This document shows positions 1-8,128 of a DNA stretch of 54,777 nucleotides, piece after piece. A model generated the notes under the pieces. That model did not search any database. It saw nothing but the letters and a program-made list of their open reading frames with translations, and was not told the DNA's origin. The translations under genes were made by a program, and so were the position numbers. The stretch's first letter is position 1. Every line of letters starts with the position of its first letter. Location of the stretch: the NCBI GenBank assembly GCA_039588215.1, contig JBDHAD010000041.1, positions 1 to 54,777 on the forward strand. The letters run 5' to 3'. The stretch is from JBDHAC01 sp039588215 (GTDB taxonomy: Bacteria > Gemmatimonadota > Gemmatimonadetes > Palauibacterales > Palauibacteraceae).

Positions 1-362
1 CCGCAGGCTTGGTTGGCGCCTGCGGCCGTCGGGTTCAGTTCGGACCTAACTCGACTCGATGCCCAGCTGGGGATCGCTCCTGATCAGGTCAGCGTGTGCT
101 CAACTCAACGCAACTGTTCCCGAGTGGTGTGCTACTCCTGCGCTGAGGCGATCGCTTGCCCATGTCGAGTTAGACCCGGTCTACTCCCATCAGACACTGG
201 ATCACCTCCTTTCAAAGAGTCCACGTTAGGGCGCCAACAGTACTACGCGTATTTTGAAGCGAGGTCGTATCTCAGGCAAGCGGCGCACCGCCTATCGAGA
301 GCTCCAGGGTCCAGGTAGACCCGGCTTGCCCGGTTGAGGGGGCTTGTAGAGAATCAGAATCG
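1..362. other. Gene-free start of window with small inverted repeats
   Basis: No convincing gene is seen here; the open frames lack family signatures. A hairpin with an 8-bp stem (CCGCAGGC/GCCTGCGG) and a 9-base loop occupies 1-25. A 10-bp inverted repeat, CTAACTCGAC at 46-55 and GTCGAGTTAG at 164-173, brackets the middle. A stretch matching the 16S rRNA 3' end follows at 197-213. The region may be the edge of an rRNA spacer or a scar of rearrangement; this is inference. Confidence 0.5.
197..213 (+). rRNA. Isolated 16S rRNA 3'-end-like fragment (anti-Shine-Dalgarno)
   Basis: The bases CTGGATCACCTCCTTTC equal the universal 3' terminus of bacterial 16S rRNA, including the anti-Shine-Dalgarno core. 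The sequence just upstream does not resemble helix 45 or any other 16S region, so this is a fragment and not an intact gene. It could be a recombination scar, an assembly join near an rRNA operon, or chance. Confidence 0.4.
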
Positions 363-1067
363 ATGACCGACGAACACCTTCCGGCCCACCCGATCGGGCC
401 CCACGAGAGGGAGCGAGCCGTCAAGCGGCTATGCATGCACTTCGCGCGCGACCACCTCGGCGTGGATGAGTTCGAGCACCGACTCGACCTCGCCTATGCT
501 GCACGAGAGCACGCGGAGCTCTTGGCGTTGGAGTCGGATCTCCCCGCGCTGATCGATCCGAGCCCGCCACCTGCGACGCCCGAGCCCGAGATGCTGGGGG
601 CGGCGGTCGTCGTAGACCCGACGCGACCCGTCAGCGAGCGGGACTTCCTGGTGGCGGTCATGGGTGGTGTGGAGCGGAAGGGCATGTGGACGCCCCCCAA
701 GCAGATGACCGTGCTGGCGATCATGGGTGGCGCCGAGCTCGACTTCCGAGATGCGGAGTTCGGCTCACCCGTCACGCAAGTAACGGTCATCTCGCTCATG
801 GGCGGTGTCGACATCATCGTCCCGCCTGGTGTACGGGTCGAGTCAAACGGCGTGGCGATCATGGGTGGGTTCGGGGCCGAGGAGCCGAGCCGGCCACCGA
901 ACCCCGACGCCCCGGTCATCAAAGTGAATGGCTTCGCGTTGATGGCGGGCGTGGACATCAAGGAGCGTCTTTCCGGTGAGAGCGACCGGCAAGCACGCAA
1001 GCGACTCAAGGCCGAGCGGAAGGCCCGCGCACGGCTCCAGGCTCCCGACCCGGACACAAAGAGCTGA
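363..1067 (+). CDS. DUF1707 / LiaF-like cell-wall-active antibiotic response protein
   Basis: A 234-residue protein. Residues 15-62 match the DUF1707 (SHOCT-like) module, with the pattern ERAVKRLCMHF, then DEFEHRLDLAYAAR, then LESDLP. Residues about 95-205 form a repetitive beta domain in which MGG turns recur (AVMGGVE, AIMGGAE, SLMGGVD, AIMGGFG). This matches the C-terminal domain of LiaF-type proteins (DUF2154). The C-terminus is basic and probably disordered. No transmembrane segment is seen, unlike classical LiaF, so it may be a cytosolic or peripheral sensor of envelope stress. The Shine-Dalgarno is weak. Family assignment is fairly sure; the physiological role is inferred from the family. 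Confidence 0.8.
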   Translation: MTDEHLPAHPIGPHERERAVKRLCMHFARDHLGVDEFEHRLDLAYAAREHAELLALESDLPALIDPSPPPATPEPEMLGAAVVVDPTRPVSERDFLVAVMGGVERKGMWTPPKQMTVLAIMGGAELDFRDAEFGSPVTQVTVISLMGGVDIIVPPGVRVESNGVAIMGGFGAEEPSRPPNPDAPVIKVNGFALMAGVDIKERLSGESDRQARKRLKAERKARARLQAPDPDTKS

Positions 1068-1073
1068 CCTGGA

Positions 1074-1094
1074 GGGACCGCGGATAGCGGTCCC
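1074..1094 (+). terminator. Hairpin after the DUF1707 gene, terminator-like
   Basis: The arms GGGACCGC and GCGGTCCC form an 8-bp stem with a five-base loop, 7 bases after the stop codon. No T-run follows, so intrinsic termination is uncertain. It may instead stabilise the mRNA end. Confidence 0.4.
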
Positions 1095-1161
1095 GGAACG
1101 GCCCTCGAACCGTCCCGCGCCGGCGGCCGTGGTGCACGCGACGTCGACCGCTCGATGCTCC

Positions 1162-1191
1162 TTGACGCTCAACGCACGGCTCGGGTATTCT
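1162..1191 (+). promoter_or_regulatory. Sigma70-type promoter of the glycine cleavage block
   Basis: TTGACG (1162-1167) and TATTCT (1186-1191) are separated by 18 bases and lie 57 bases before the gcvH start codon. No glycine riboswitch consensus was recognised in the leader. Confidence 0.6.
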
Positions 1192-1247
1192 CACCCCCCC
1201 GGTACTCCTGACTGACGGAAAGCAGGTCGGTAGAGAACGAGGCGAAC

Positions 1248-1646
1248 ATGTCCGAAATCCCGAATAGCCTGAAGTATACCGAGGAGCACGAATACGTTCG
1301 CGAGACCGACGAAGAGGGCGTCGTAGTCGTCGGAATCACCGACTATGCGCAGGGAGAGCTCGGCGATGTGGTGTACGTCGAGCTCCCACCACCGGGTGAC
1401 CGGTACGCCCGCATGGACTCGTTCGGAACGATCGAGGCCGTCAAGGCCGTATCGGAGCTCTATAGCCCTTTGGCCGGCGAGATCGTCGAAGTCAACGGCG
1501 CGCTCGAGGACGACCCGGCCCTGGTCAATACGGATCCGTACGGCGAGGGGTGGATGATCCGGCTGCGCGTGGACGATCCCACGCAGCTGGATGAGCTCCT
1601 CTCGGCGGAAGATTACGGAAAACACATCGGGGACGAGGAAGCCTGA
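1248..1646 (+). CDS. gcvH: Glycine cleavage system H protein
   Basis: A 132-residue lipoyl carrier of the glycine cleavage system. It shuttles the aminomethyl group from the P protein to T and is reoxidised by L. The lipoyl-lysine is Lys66 in the segment IEAVKAVSEL, set in the usual hairpin (SFGTIEAVK, then SPLAGEIVEVN). The length is normal for the family. The start is supported by an SD-like GAGGCG a few bases upstream. It is the first gene after the promoter at 1162-1191 and is followed by both halves of the P protein and a LipM-like octanoyltransferase that would modify it. No gcvT or lpd is present in the window. Confidence 0.97.
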   Translation: MSEIPNSLKYTEEHEYVRETDEEGVVVVGITDYAQGELGDVVYVELPPPGDRYARMDSFGTIEAVKAVSELYSPLAGEIVEVNGALEDDPALVNTDPYGEGWMIRLRVDDPTQLDELLSAEDYGKHIGDEEA

Positions 1647-1746
1647 GCCAAGCGCGCCGGAGCCTGGCGCTCAACGCGGACTCCCGCTCGCACCGGCTTC
1701 CTCGGTTTCGCTGCCGGCGGTAGCGAAGCCCCGGGCTCCTAGAGAG

Positions 1747-1766
1747 GCAGGTCGGAGACGACCTGC
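1747..1766 (+). promoter_or_regulatory. Hairpin with GAGA tetraloop just before gcvPA
   Basis: The arms GCAGGTCG and CGACCTGC form a perfect 8-bp stem closed by GAGA, ending 12 bases before the gcvPA ATG. The string GCAGGTCGG also occurs at 1222-1230 in the gcvH leader. The hairpin could modulate ribosome access or protect a processed end. Confidence 0.4.
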
Positions 1767-1778
1767 TAGAGAAACCAC

Positions 1779-3125
1779 ATGTCGTTCGTTCCTCACAGCG
1801 ACGCCGATCGCGTCGAGATGCTCGCCGCCGCGGGCGTTTCGAGCGTGGACGAGTTGTATTCGGCCATCCCGGAGCGGATCCGCCTGAACGAGCCGCTGGA
1901 CCTTCCGGCGGCGCTCTCGGAGTGGGAAGCGGTCCGCCTGCTCGACACGTACGCTTCCGAGAACCATGCCCTGCTCAGCTTCGCAGGCGCCGGCATCTAT
2001 GACCACCACATCCCGGCCGCGGTCGATCACCTGATCCGCCGGAGCGAGTTCTACACCGCCTACACGCCTTATCAGCCCGAGGTGTCCCAGGGCACGCTGC
2101 AGTCGATCTACGAGTTTCAGACCATGGTGTGTGAGCTCACCGGGATGGAGGTGGCGAACGCATCCATGTACGACGGAGCCTCCGCGACGGCGGAGGCCGT
2201 CCTCGTGGCGCTCTCCGCGACGCAGCGGAATCGCGTGGTGGTGGCAGGCGCGCTGCACACACACTACCGGCGTGTGATGGACACCTATCTGGCTGGGCAG
2301 GAGACGGAGATCGTCGTCGCACCGATCGGCTCGGACGGTCGCGCGGACGCGTCTTCTGTGGTGGATGCTCTCGATGATGAGACAGCCGCCGTGATCGTCC
2401 AGAACCCGAACTTCTATGGCCTGATCGAGGACGTGGAGCCGCTGGCCGCCGCGGCGCACGAGCGGGGCGCGCTCCTGATCGTTGCGGTGGCCGATCCGCT
2501 TTCCCTCGCCCTGCTCAAGACTCCCGGGGAGTGCGGAGCCGACCTGGTAGCGGCCGAGGGGCAGCCGTTCGGGAACGCGCCCAATTTCGGCGGTCCGGTG
2601 GTGGGGTTGTTCGCCGCCACCGGGAAGCTGATCCGCAAGATGCCTGGTCGGATCGTGGGGGCGACGACGGATATGGAGGGTCGGCGCGGCTACGTGCTGA
2701 CGTTGCAGACCCGCGAACAGCAGATTCGCCGTGAGAAGGCGACCAGCAACATCTGCACGAACCAGGGACTGAACGCGCTCGCGGCAACGATCCACCTCGC
2801 GCTCGTGGGTCGCGAGGGTCTCCGGGAGACTGCGCTGGCGTCGGTACAGAATGCCCATTACGCCCTGGCCTCGCTCGTCGAGGCCGGTATCGAGCCCGTC
2901 TTCGCGGACACCCCGTTCTTCCGAGAGTTCGCGATTCAGACCGGACGTCCGGGTCACGACGTGGTGCGCGACGGGCTGGAAGAGGGACTGCTCGCGGGCA
3001 TGTACCTGTCGAGGATGCCCGGATTGGACGTAGAGGACGGGCTCCTGCTCGCCTTCACAGAGAAGCACCGCAAGGACGATATCGACCGCCTGGTGGCCTT
3101 CCTCTCCGAAGCATCGAGGGGCTGA
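1779..3125 (+). CDS. gcvPA: Glycine dehydrogenase (decarboxylating) subunit 1
   Basis: A 448-residue N-terminal half of the P protein in organisms with a split enzyme. Typical family segments are visible: SFAGAGIYDHHIPAAVDHLI near residues 65-85, YTPYQPEVSQGTLQ near 95-110, NASMYDGASA near 125-135 and the glycine-rich GQPFGNAPNFGGPVVGLF near 260-280. The PLP-binding lysine is on the partner subunit GcvPB. Together they decarboxylate glycine and pass the aminomethyl group to GcvH. The ATG has only a weak purine-rich SD (AGAGAAA) and sits downstream of a strong hairpin. An unrelated MBL-fold hydrolase separates it from gcvPB. Confidence 0.96.
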   Translation: MSFVPHSDADRVEMLAAAGVSSVDELYSAIPERIRLNEPLDLPAALSEWEAVRLLDTYASENHALLSFAGAGIYDHHIPAAVDHLIRRSEFYTAYTPYQPEVSQGTLQSIYEFQTMVCELTGMEVANASMYDGASATAEAVLVALSATQRNRVVVAGALHTHYRRVMDTYLAGQETEIVVAPIGSDGRADASSVVDALDDETAAVIVQNPNFYGLIEDVEPLAAAAHERGALLIVAVADPLSLALLKTPGECGADLVAAEGQPFGNAPNFGGPVVGLFAATGKLIRKMPGRIVGATTDMEGRRGYVLTLQTREQQIRREKATSNICTNQGLNALAATIHLALVGREGLRETALASVQNAHYALASLVEAGIEPVFADTPFFREFAIQTGRPGHDVVRDGLEEGLLAGMYLSRMPGLDVEDGLLLAFTEKHRKDDIDRLVAFLSEASRG

Positions 3126-3141
3126 CCGGAGGATATGAGAC

Positions 3142-3834
3142 ATGGGTAAGCTGGTCTTTCACGGGCACGCATGCACGGAGATCACCGCCGCGGATGGCAC
3201 GCGATTGTTGATCGATCCGTTCCTGGCGGAAAACCCGATGGCGGATGTCGGACCGGATCACTTCCACGACCGGCTCGACTACCTGCTCCTGACTCACGGA
3301 CACTTCGATCACGTCGCTGATGCCTGGGATCTCCTTTCGGCGACCGACGCGACTCTGATCTCGACGTTCGAGATCGTGAGCTACGCGCAAACCGTGCGGG
3401 GCGTGAAGAACGCCCACGCGCTCCACATCGGTGGCGGGTTCGACTTCCCGTTCGGGCGCGTGAAGCTGACGGCCGCGCTGCACGGCGGGAAGATCGATGC
3501 CGAAGGAGCCGAAGGGTACACGACCCTACCGGCGGGCATCCTCCTGTCGGTGGATGGAAAGCGCATCTACCACGCGGGCGATACGGCGCTGACGATGGAC
3601 ATGCAGCTCCTCGCCGGTCAGGTGGACGTCGCTCTGCTGCCCATCGGGGACAACTTCACGATGGGTCCCGAGGACGCGGCACGGGCGGTCGAGATGATCC
3701 GCCCGGACGTCGTGATCCCGATCCACTACGACACGTTCGACGTGATCGAGCAGGATCCCGAAGCGTTCCGTGGCCGCGTCGGATCGATCGCCGAGGTCGT
3801 CCCGCTGGTCCCGGGCGGAGCGTACGAGTTTTGA
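3142..3834 (+). CDS. UPF0173-type metal-dependent hydrolase (MBL fold)
   Basis: A 230-residue metallo-beta-lactamase-fold hydrolase of the YtkL/UPF0173 kind. The metal-binding motif LLTHGHFDHVADAW lies near residues 50-63. Further ligands are His149-Asp in YHAGDTALTMDM and the C-terminal histidine in VIPIHYDTFDVIEQDP. The N-terminus VFHGHACTEI is typical of the subgroup. The start follows gcvPA by 16 bases, so it is transcribed with it, and gcvPB follows 55 bases later. The substrate is unknown. Its place inside the glycine decarboxylase genes could mean co-option into one-carbon or thioester metabolism, but that is only context. Confidence 0.88.
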   Translation: MGKLVFHGHACTEITAADGTRLLIDPFLAENPMADVGPDHFHDRLDYLLLTHGHFDHVADAWDLLSATDATLISTFEIVSYAQTVRGVKNAHALHIGGGFDFPFGRVKLTAALHGGKIDAEGAEGYTTLPAGILLSVDGKRIYHAGDTALTMDMQLLAGQVDVALLPIGDNFTMGPEDAARAVEMIRPDVVIPIHYDTFDVIEQDPEAFRGRVGSIAEVVPLVPGGAYEF

Positions 3835-3889
3835 GCTACCGAATTCTCGGCAGACCGCAGCGGCCTGCGACAGCACGGAACGCCGGGTC

Positions 3890-5374
3890 ATGAGCAGATT
3901 TCCGTACAAGGGCGAAGAGACGCCCACCGTGTTCGAGAAATCCAGCCCCGGGCGCCGAGGCACCTCGGTGCCGAGCCCCGATGTTCCGACACGGCCTTTG
4001 GAGGAACTGCTCCCCAGCGAGTTGCTCCGCTCGACGCCGCCGCGGTTGCCGGAGCTTCCGGAGCACGATGTGGTGCGCCACTACACCGAGCTATCGCTCA
4101 AGAATCACCACGTGGATCGCGCGCTCTACCCGCTCGGGTCGTGCACCATGAAGTACAACCCGAAGGTGAACGAGGCGACCGCCCGGCTACCCGGCTTCGC
4201 CGGTCTTCACCCGCTCACGCCGTCCGAGGCCACGCAGGGCGCCTTGCGGCTCATGCACGAGCTCGCCGAGATGCTGCGCGAGATCGCCGGCATGGATGCC
4301 GTGACCCTGCAGCCCGCGGCCGGCGCGCAGGGCGAGATGACGGGCGTCCTGCTGATGCGCGCGTATCACCGTGCCAACGGCGAGCCGCGGCGTCACAAGG
4401 TCCTGATCCCCGACTCGGCGCATGGCACCAACCCCGCCACCTGCGCGCTGGCGGGCTTCGAGGTCGTGGAGATCGCTTCCGATGAAGCGGGTCAAACGGA
4501 TCTGGAGGCGCTGTCCGCCGCCCTGGACGACGAGACCGCCGGGATGATGCTCACCAACCCGAACACGCTCGGCCACTTCGAGTCGGAGGTGGAAGAGATC
4601 AGCCGGCGCGTGCACGAAGCAGGCGGGTTGATGTACATGGATGGCGCCAACCTGAACGCGATGATGGGTGTCACCCGCCCGGGCGATATGGGCTACGACA
4701 TCGTGCATTTCAACCTGCACAAGACGTTCAGCACGCCCCACGGCGGTGGAGGTCCGGGCTCGGGACCGGTCGCGGTCAAGGATCATCTCACGAAGTTCTT
4801 GCCGATCCCAAGGGTGGTGCGTCTCGGCGACCGCTTCGCATGGGATTGGGATGCCCCCGAGTCGATCGGGAAGGTGCACGGCTTCAACGGCAACTTCGGT
4901 GTCCTCGTGCGCGCCTACACCTACATGCGGATGCTGGGGGTCGAGGGAATCCGGGCCACCGCGGACGCAGCGGTGCTCAACAACGCGTATCTGAGCGCGC
5001 GGCTGGCCGACACCTACCCCCTGCCCTACGGGCGCGGGATGCACGAATCGGTGTACACGGGCGACCGGCTGAAGAAGGAGTACGGGGTCAAGACGCTGGA
5101 CGTCGCGAAGCGGCTCCTCGACTACGGATTCCATGCTCCCACGGTCTACTTCCCGCTCACGGTCTCGGAGGCGTTGATGACGGAGCCGACGGAGACCGAG
5201 ACGAAGGATGAGCTGGACCGATTCGCGGACGCGATGCTGGCGATCGCGCGCGAGGCGGCCGAGGACCCGGAGCTGGTGACGGAGGCGCCGCACGAGACCC
5301 CGGTCCGCCGCCTCGACGAGGGAAGCGCCGGACGCCATCTGGACGTACGGTGGAGCTTCCCGGACGGCGACTAG
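3890..5374 (+). CDS. gcvPB: Glycine dehydrogenase (decarboxylating) subunit 2
   Basis: A 494-residue C-terminal half of the split P protein, carrying the PLP site. The PLP lysine is in FNLHKTFSTPHGGGGPG near residue 280. Other family marks are YPLGSCTMKYNPK near residue 80, LQPAAGAQGEMTG near 145 and HGTNPATCALAGF near 185. The reading frame stays open upstream to 3770, but ATG 3890 gives MSRFPYKGEETPTVFEKS, which fits the family start and the usual length. It ends inside the first codons of the octanoyltransferase gene. GcvPA, GcvPB and GcvH together would release CO2 from glycine. Confidence 0.96.
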   Translation: MSRFPYKGEETPTVFEKSSPGRRGTSVPSPDVPTRPLEELLPSELLRSTPPRLPELPEHDVVRHYTELSLKNHHVDRALYPLGSCTMKYNPKVNEATARLPGFAGLHPLTPSEATQGALRLMHELAEMLREIAGMDAVTLQPAAGAQGEMTGVLLMRAYHRANGEPRRHKVLIPDSAHGTNPATCALAGFEVVEIASDEAGQTDLEALSAALDDETAGMMLTNPNTLGHFESEVEEISRRVHEAGGLMYMDGANLNAMMGVTRPGDMGYDIVHFNLHKTFSTPHGGGGPGSGPVAVKDHLTKFLPIPRVVRLGDRFAWDWDAPESIGKVHGFNGNFGVLVRAYTYMRMLGVEGIRATADAAVLNNAYLSARLADTYPLPYGRGMHESVYTGDRLKKEYGVKTLDVAKRLLDYGFHAPTVYFPLTVSEALMTEPTETETKDELDRFADAMLAIAREAAEDPELVTEAPHETPVRRLDEGSAGRHLDVRWSFPDGD

Positions 5375-6282
5375 CTGCCACAGGCGGCCGACCCTCGCAC
5401 CAACCACTCCCCGATTCCGTCGCGGTCCCCAAACGCTTCCTGCTTCGCATCGACGGACCGGGTACCGGGGCCTGGAACATGGCGATGGACGAAGCGTTGA
5501 TGGGTCTCGCGCGGACCGGTGTCGCGACGCTCCGATTCTACGCATGGGAGCCGTACTGTCTGTCACTCGGCCGTAACCAATCGACGCCCACGCGCATCCA
5601 GGATCGGTCGCGGAGCGAGCTTCGCTGCGGCGAAGACGTAGTGCGGCGCCCGACCGGCGGACGCTCGGTATACCATAGTCGGGAGATTACCTACAGCGTG
5701 ACGGCCCCCGATCGGCTGTGGGGTGGTCCGCGTCGCACGTATCGCCGCATCAACCACGCTCTCCGCCGGGGACTGGCCGAGCTCGGAGCGTCGCTCGATC
5801 CGGACCCCGGCGCCGATCCGGCCTCGGGCCTCGACCCCCGAGACGAGACCGCGAGCCCGCCGTCCCAATGGGCTCACCGGGCTGAGGTTGGAAGCGCACC
5901 CGGCGCCCTCGGACCTCAGCCGTGCTTTCAGGCGCCCGCACCCGGCGAGGTCACGGCCGCTGGCCGCAAGCTCGTGGGGAGCGCCCAATGGAGACACCGG
6001 GGTGTGCTTCTCCAGCATGGGTCGGTCCTGCTGGTGAACGAGCAAGCGCGAGGAGACCTGAATGCCCGGAAGGACCATCGAGCCGAGGATGCAGCGATCG
6101 GGCTTTCGGACTTGGTTCCCGAGATGCCGGAGCCCACGCTGCTGATCCAGACCCTCGGCGAGGCGTTCGGGGCCGAGTTCGGGTGCCGGCCGGAGCCGGG
6201 TCACTTCCCTCCCGCGCTCGAGACCGAGGTTCGGGAGCTCGAGGAAAAGTACCGAAGCCAGGCGTGGACCTGGCGCCGCTAG
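5350..6282 (+). CDS. lipM: LipM-like octanoyl-[GcvH] transferase (BPL/LPL family)
   Basis: A 310-residue protein of the biotin/lipoate ligase fold. The motif RRPTGGRSVYH near residues 95-105 is the lipoate-ligase glycine loop. The block PCFQAPAPG (Cys near 192) followed by GRKLVGSAQ and GVLLQHGSVLL matches the LipM class, in which that cysteine carries the octanoyl group from ACP to GcvH. About 50 Pro/Asp/Gly-rich residues (about 135-185) are inserted before it. The location after gcvH-gcvPA-gcvPB fits octanoylation of GcvH. The start is doubtful: GTG 5350 overlaps gcvPB and has no SD, and no other ATG/GTG/TTG precedes the conserved FLLRIDGPGTG. A lipoate ligase is the alternative function. 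Confidence 0.8.
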   Translation: MELPGRRLAATGGRPSHQPLPDSVAVPKRFLLRIDGPGTGAWNMAMDEALMGLARTGVATLRFYAWEPYCLSLGRNQSTPTRIQDRSRSELRCGEDVVRRPTGGRSVYHSREITYSVTAPDRLWGGPRRTYRRINHALRRGLAELGASLDPDPGADPASGLDPRDETASPPSQWAHRAEVGSAPGALGPQPCFQAPAPGEVTAAGRKLVGSAQWRHRGVLLQHGSVLLVNEQARGDLNARKDHRAEDAAIGLSDLVPEMPEPTLLIQTLGEAFGAEFGCRPEPGHFPPALETEVRELEEKYRSQAWTWRR

Positions 6283-6353
6283 AGCAGCTCGCGAAGAGCC
6301 AAACGGGATCCCGGTTGCTTTCACTCGCGATCGGCCGTCCGTACGTTCGGCGC

Positions 6354-7997
6354 GTGAACGATAGCTCATCGCGGCAGAAGCCCGTCAGGCGGTCGACATC
6401 CCCGCGTGTCGCACGGCGCGCAGGGATGCTCCTATGGGTGCTGGTCGCTCCCTTGGCCTGCGGTGGTTCGCCGGAGCCGGGTGCGAGCCGGCAAGCCCCT
6501 CTCGTCTTGGGATACGCGGCCGAGCTCCAGACCCTGAATCCCGTCGTGAGCACGGACCAGAACGCCAACGACCTCATTTACTCTCTCCTGTTCACGCCTC
6601 TCGTCACCTACGATGCCTCGTTCAACGTGCAGCCGTGGCTGGCGGAAGCGTGGACGCTCTCCGACACGGAAATCACGTTCCAGCTCCGCACCGACGTGAC
6701 CTGGCACGATGGCGAGCCGGTCACGGCCGAGGACGTGAAGTTCACTTTCGATCTCGCCAAGAACCCCGCGGTGGCCTCACCGCTAGGGGCGGCATATCTG
6801 TCGAACGTCGAAACCGCCGTGGTCCTCGACCGGCACCGAATCCGCTTCACCTTCACGACCCCGCACGCGGAGCCGCTGGAGGACTTCTTCTGGCCCCCAG
6901 TGCCGAAACATCTGCTGGAATCGGTCGCCCCCGAAAACCTGGCGCGCGATCCGTTTGGGCGCGCCCCCCTGGGAAGCGGTCCATACCGGTTCGTGCGCTG
7001 GGAAGTCGGCCAGGCGCTCGAGTTTGAGCGTGAGCCCGCGTTCTCGGCGACCCTGGGCGGTCCCGCCGAGATCGATCGGGTCGTATACCGCTTCCTGCCC
7101 GAGCGAACCACGCGACTCGCGGAGCTCCTGCGAGGCGACATCCACGTGGACGGACCCCTGGCTCCGCAGGATGCCGAGCGGGTCCGCGAGGCAGCGGGCG
7201 TCGAGCTCCTCTCGTTCCCGTGGCGCCAGTTCACCTACATCGGGTGGAACACGCGCCGAGATCCGTTTCGCGAGCCCGAGGCACGTCGCGCGCTCGCGAT
7301 GGCGATCGATCGCGAAGAGTTGCTCGATGCGATCCTGCGTGGGTTGGGACAGCCGGCGAGCAGCGTGATTCCCCCGTGGCACCCGTACGCGCCTTCGCTG
7401 GCGCCGCTCCCATACGCCCCCGACTCCGCGGCGGCCATCCTTGACGGCCTCGGTTGGCGTGACGTGGACGGGGATGGCGTGCGCGAGCGCGACGGCCGGA
7501 CGCTGCGCTTCCAGCTCCTGGCGAGCCAGCGAAACCCCGTGTTCGCGGATCTCGTGCAGGTGGTGCAGGCCCAGCTCGCCAGAGTGGGGATCGAGGTCGA
7601 GGCCCGCCTGCTGGAGTGGCAGACCGTCCTCGGGTTGCACCGATCGCGCGACTTCGACGCCGTGCTCACCAACTGGGTGCTCGACAACTTCCGCGTCGAC
7701 CCGCGGCCTCTGTTCCACTCGAGCCAGGTCGCCATCGAAGGGAGCGCGAACCGGAGCTCCTACTCCAACCCCGAGGCGGACAGCCTCATGGATCTTGGCG
7801 CGCGCACGCTGGACGCTGCCGAGGCCACCGCCATCTGGCGCCGCTTCGCCCAGATCGTGCAAGCGGACCAACCGGTCACTTTGCTGTTCTGGAACGATGA
7901 GCTCGCGGGGGTGCGGAGCGAGCTCCAGGGCGTCGAGATGGACGCGCGTGGCGAGCTGGTGACGCTGCCGCGCTGGCGGTGGGGATCGACTCCCTGA
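6354..7997 (+). CDS. Peptide-type ABC transporter substrate-binding lipoprotein 1
   Basis: A 547-residue family-5 solute-binding protein (OppA/DppA/NikA type). GTG 6354 gives a basic n-region with two Arg pairs, a hydrophobic core (MLLWVLVAPLA) and a cysteine, which suits a lipoprotein signal; ATG 6426 would leave a signal that is too short. Family segments include PWLAEAWTLSDTEITFQLR, VTWHDGEPVTAEDVKFTFD and REPEARRALAMAIDREEL, ending in LVTLPRWRWG. It is paired with a second, paralogous binding protein and followed by the permease and ATPase genes of one importer. The ligand cannot be told; short peptides, nickel chelates and glycosides are all known for the family. Confidence 0.9.
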   Translation: MNDSSSRQKPVRRSTSPRVARRAGMLLWVLVAPLACGGSPEPGASRQAPLVLGYAAELQTLNPVVSTDQNANDLIYSLLFTPLVTYDASFNVQPWLAEAWTLSDTEITFQLRTDVTWHDGEPVTAEDVKFTFDLAKNPAVASPLGAAYLSNVETAVVLDRHRIRFTFTTPHAEPLEDFFWPPVPKHLLESVAPENLARDPFGRAPLGSGPYRFVRWEVGQALEFEREPAFSATLGGPAEIDRVVYRFLPERTTRLAELLRGDIHVDGPLAPQDAERVREAAGVELLSFPWRQFTYIGWNTRRDPFREPEARRALAMAIDREELLDAILRGLGQPASSVIPPWHPYAPSLAPLPYAPDSAAAILDGLGWRDVDGDGVRERDGRTLRFQLLASQRNPVFADLVQVVQAQLARVGIEVEARLLEWQTVLGLHRSRDFDAVLTNWVLDNFRVDPRPLFHSSQVAIEGSANRSSYSNPEADSLMDLGARTLDAAEATAIWRRFAQIVQADQPVTLLFWNDELAGVRSELQGVEMDARGELVTLPRWRWGSTP

Positions 7998-8128
7998 GCG
8001 AGTAGCTGGGGGGAGACGACGGGCGGCCCAGGGACCCCGGACATATGTGCGCCGCGCTCCGGAGGGAGTATTGTAGGACGTCTTGAGGGTGTCGTTTCGA
8101 CGCCGCGGGGGATGGGAGGAGGAGGACG

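Noticed and set aside
13..318. 101-codon frame at the window start
   Set aside because: No SD, no family, and it crosses the 16S-like fragment.
1095..1247. Glycine riboswitch before gcvH
   Set aside because: The conserved aptamer cores were not found; only a promoter and ordinary leader are seen.
1671..3143. Long open frame on the minus strand opposite gcvPA
   Set aside because: It is the antisense shadow of a clear enzyme gene in GC-rich DNA, Arg/His-rich with no family features.
5922..6353. Upstream extension of the first binding protein gene
   Set aside because: It overlaps the octanoyltransferase gene and is Arg/Gly-rich shadow sequence; the lipoprotein signal starts at 6354.
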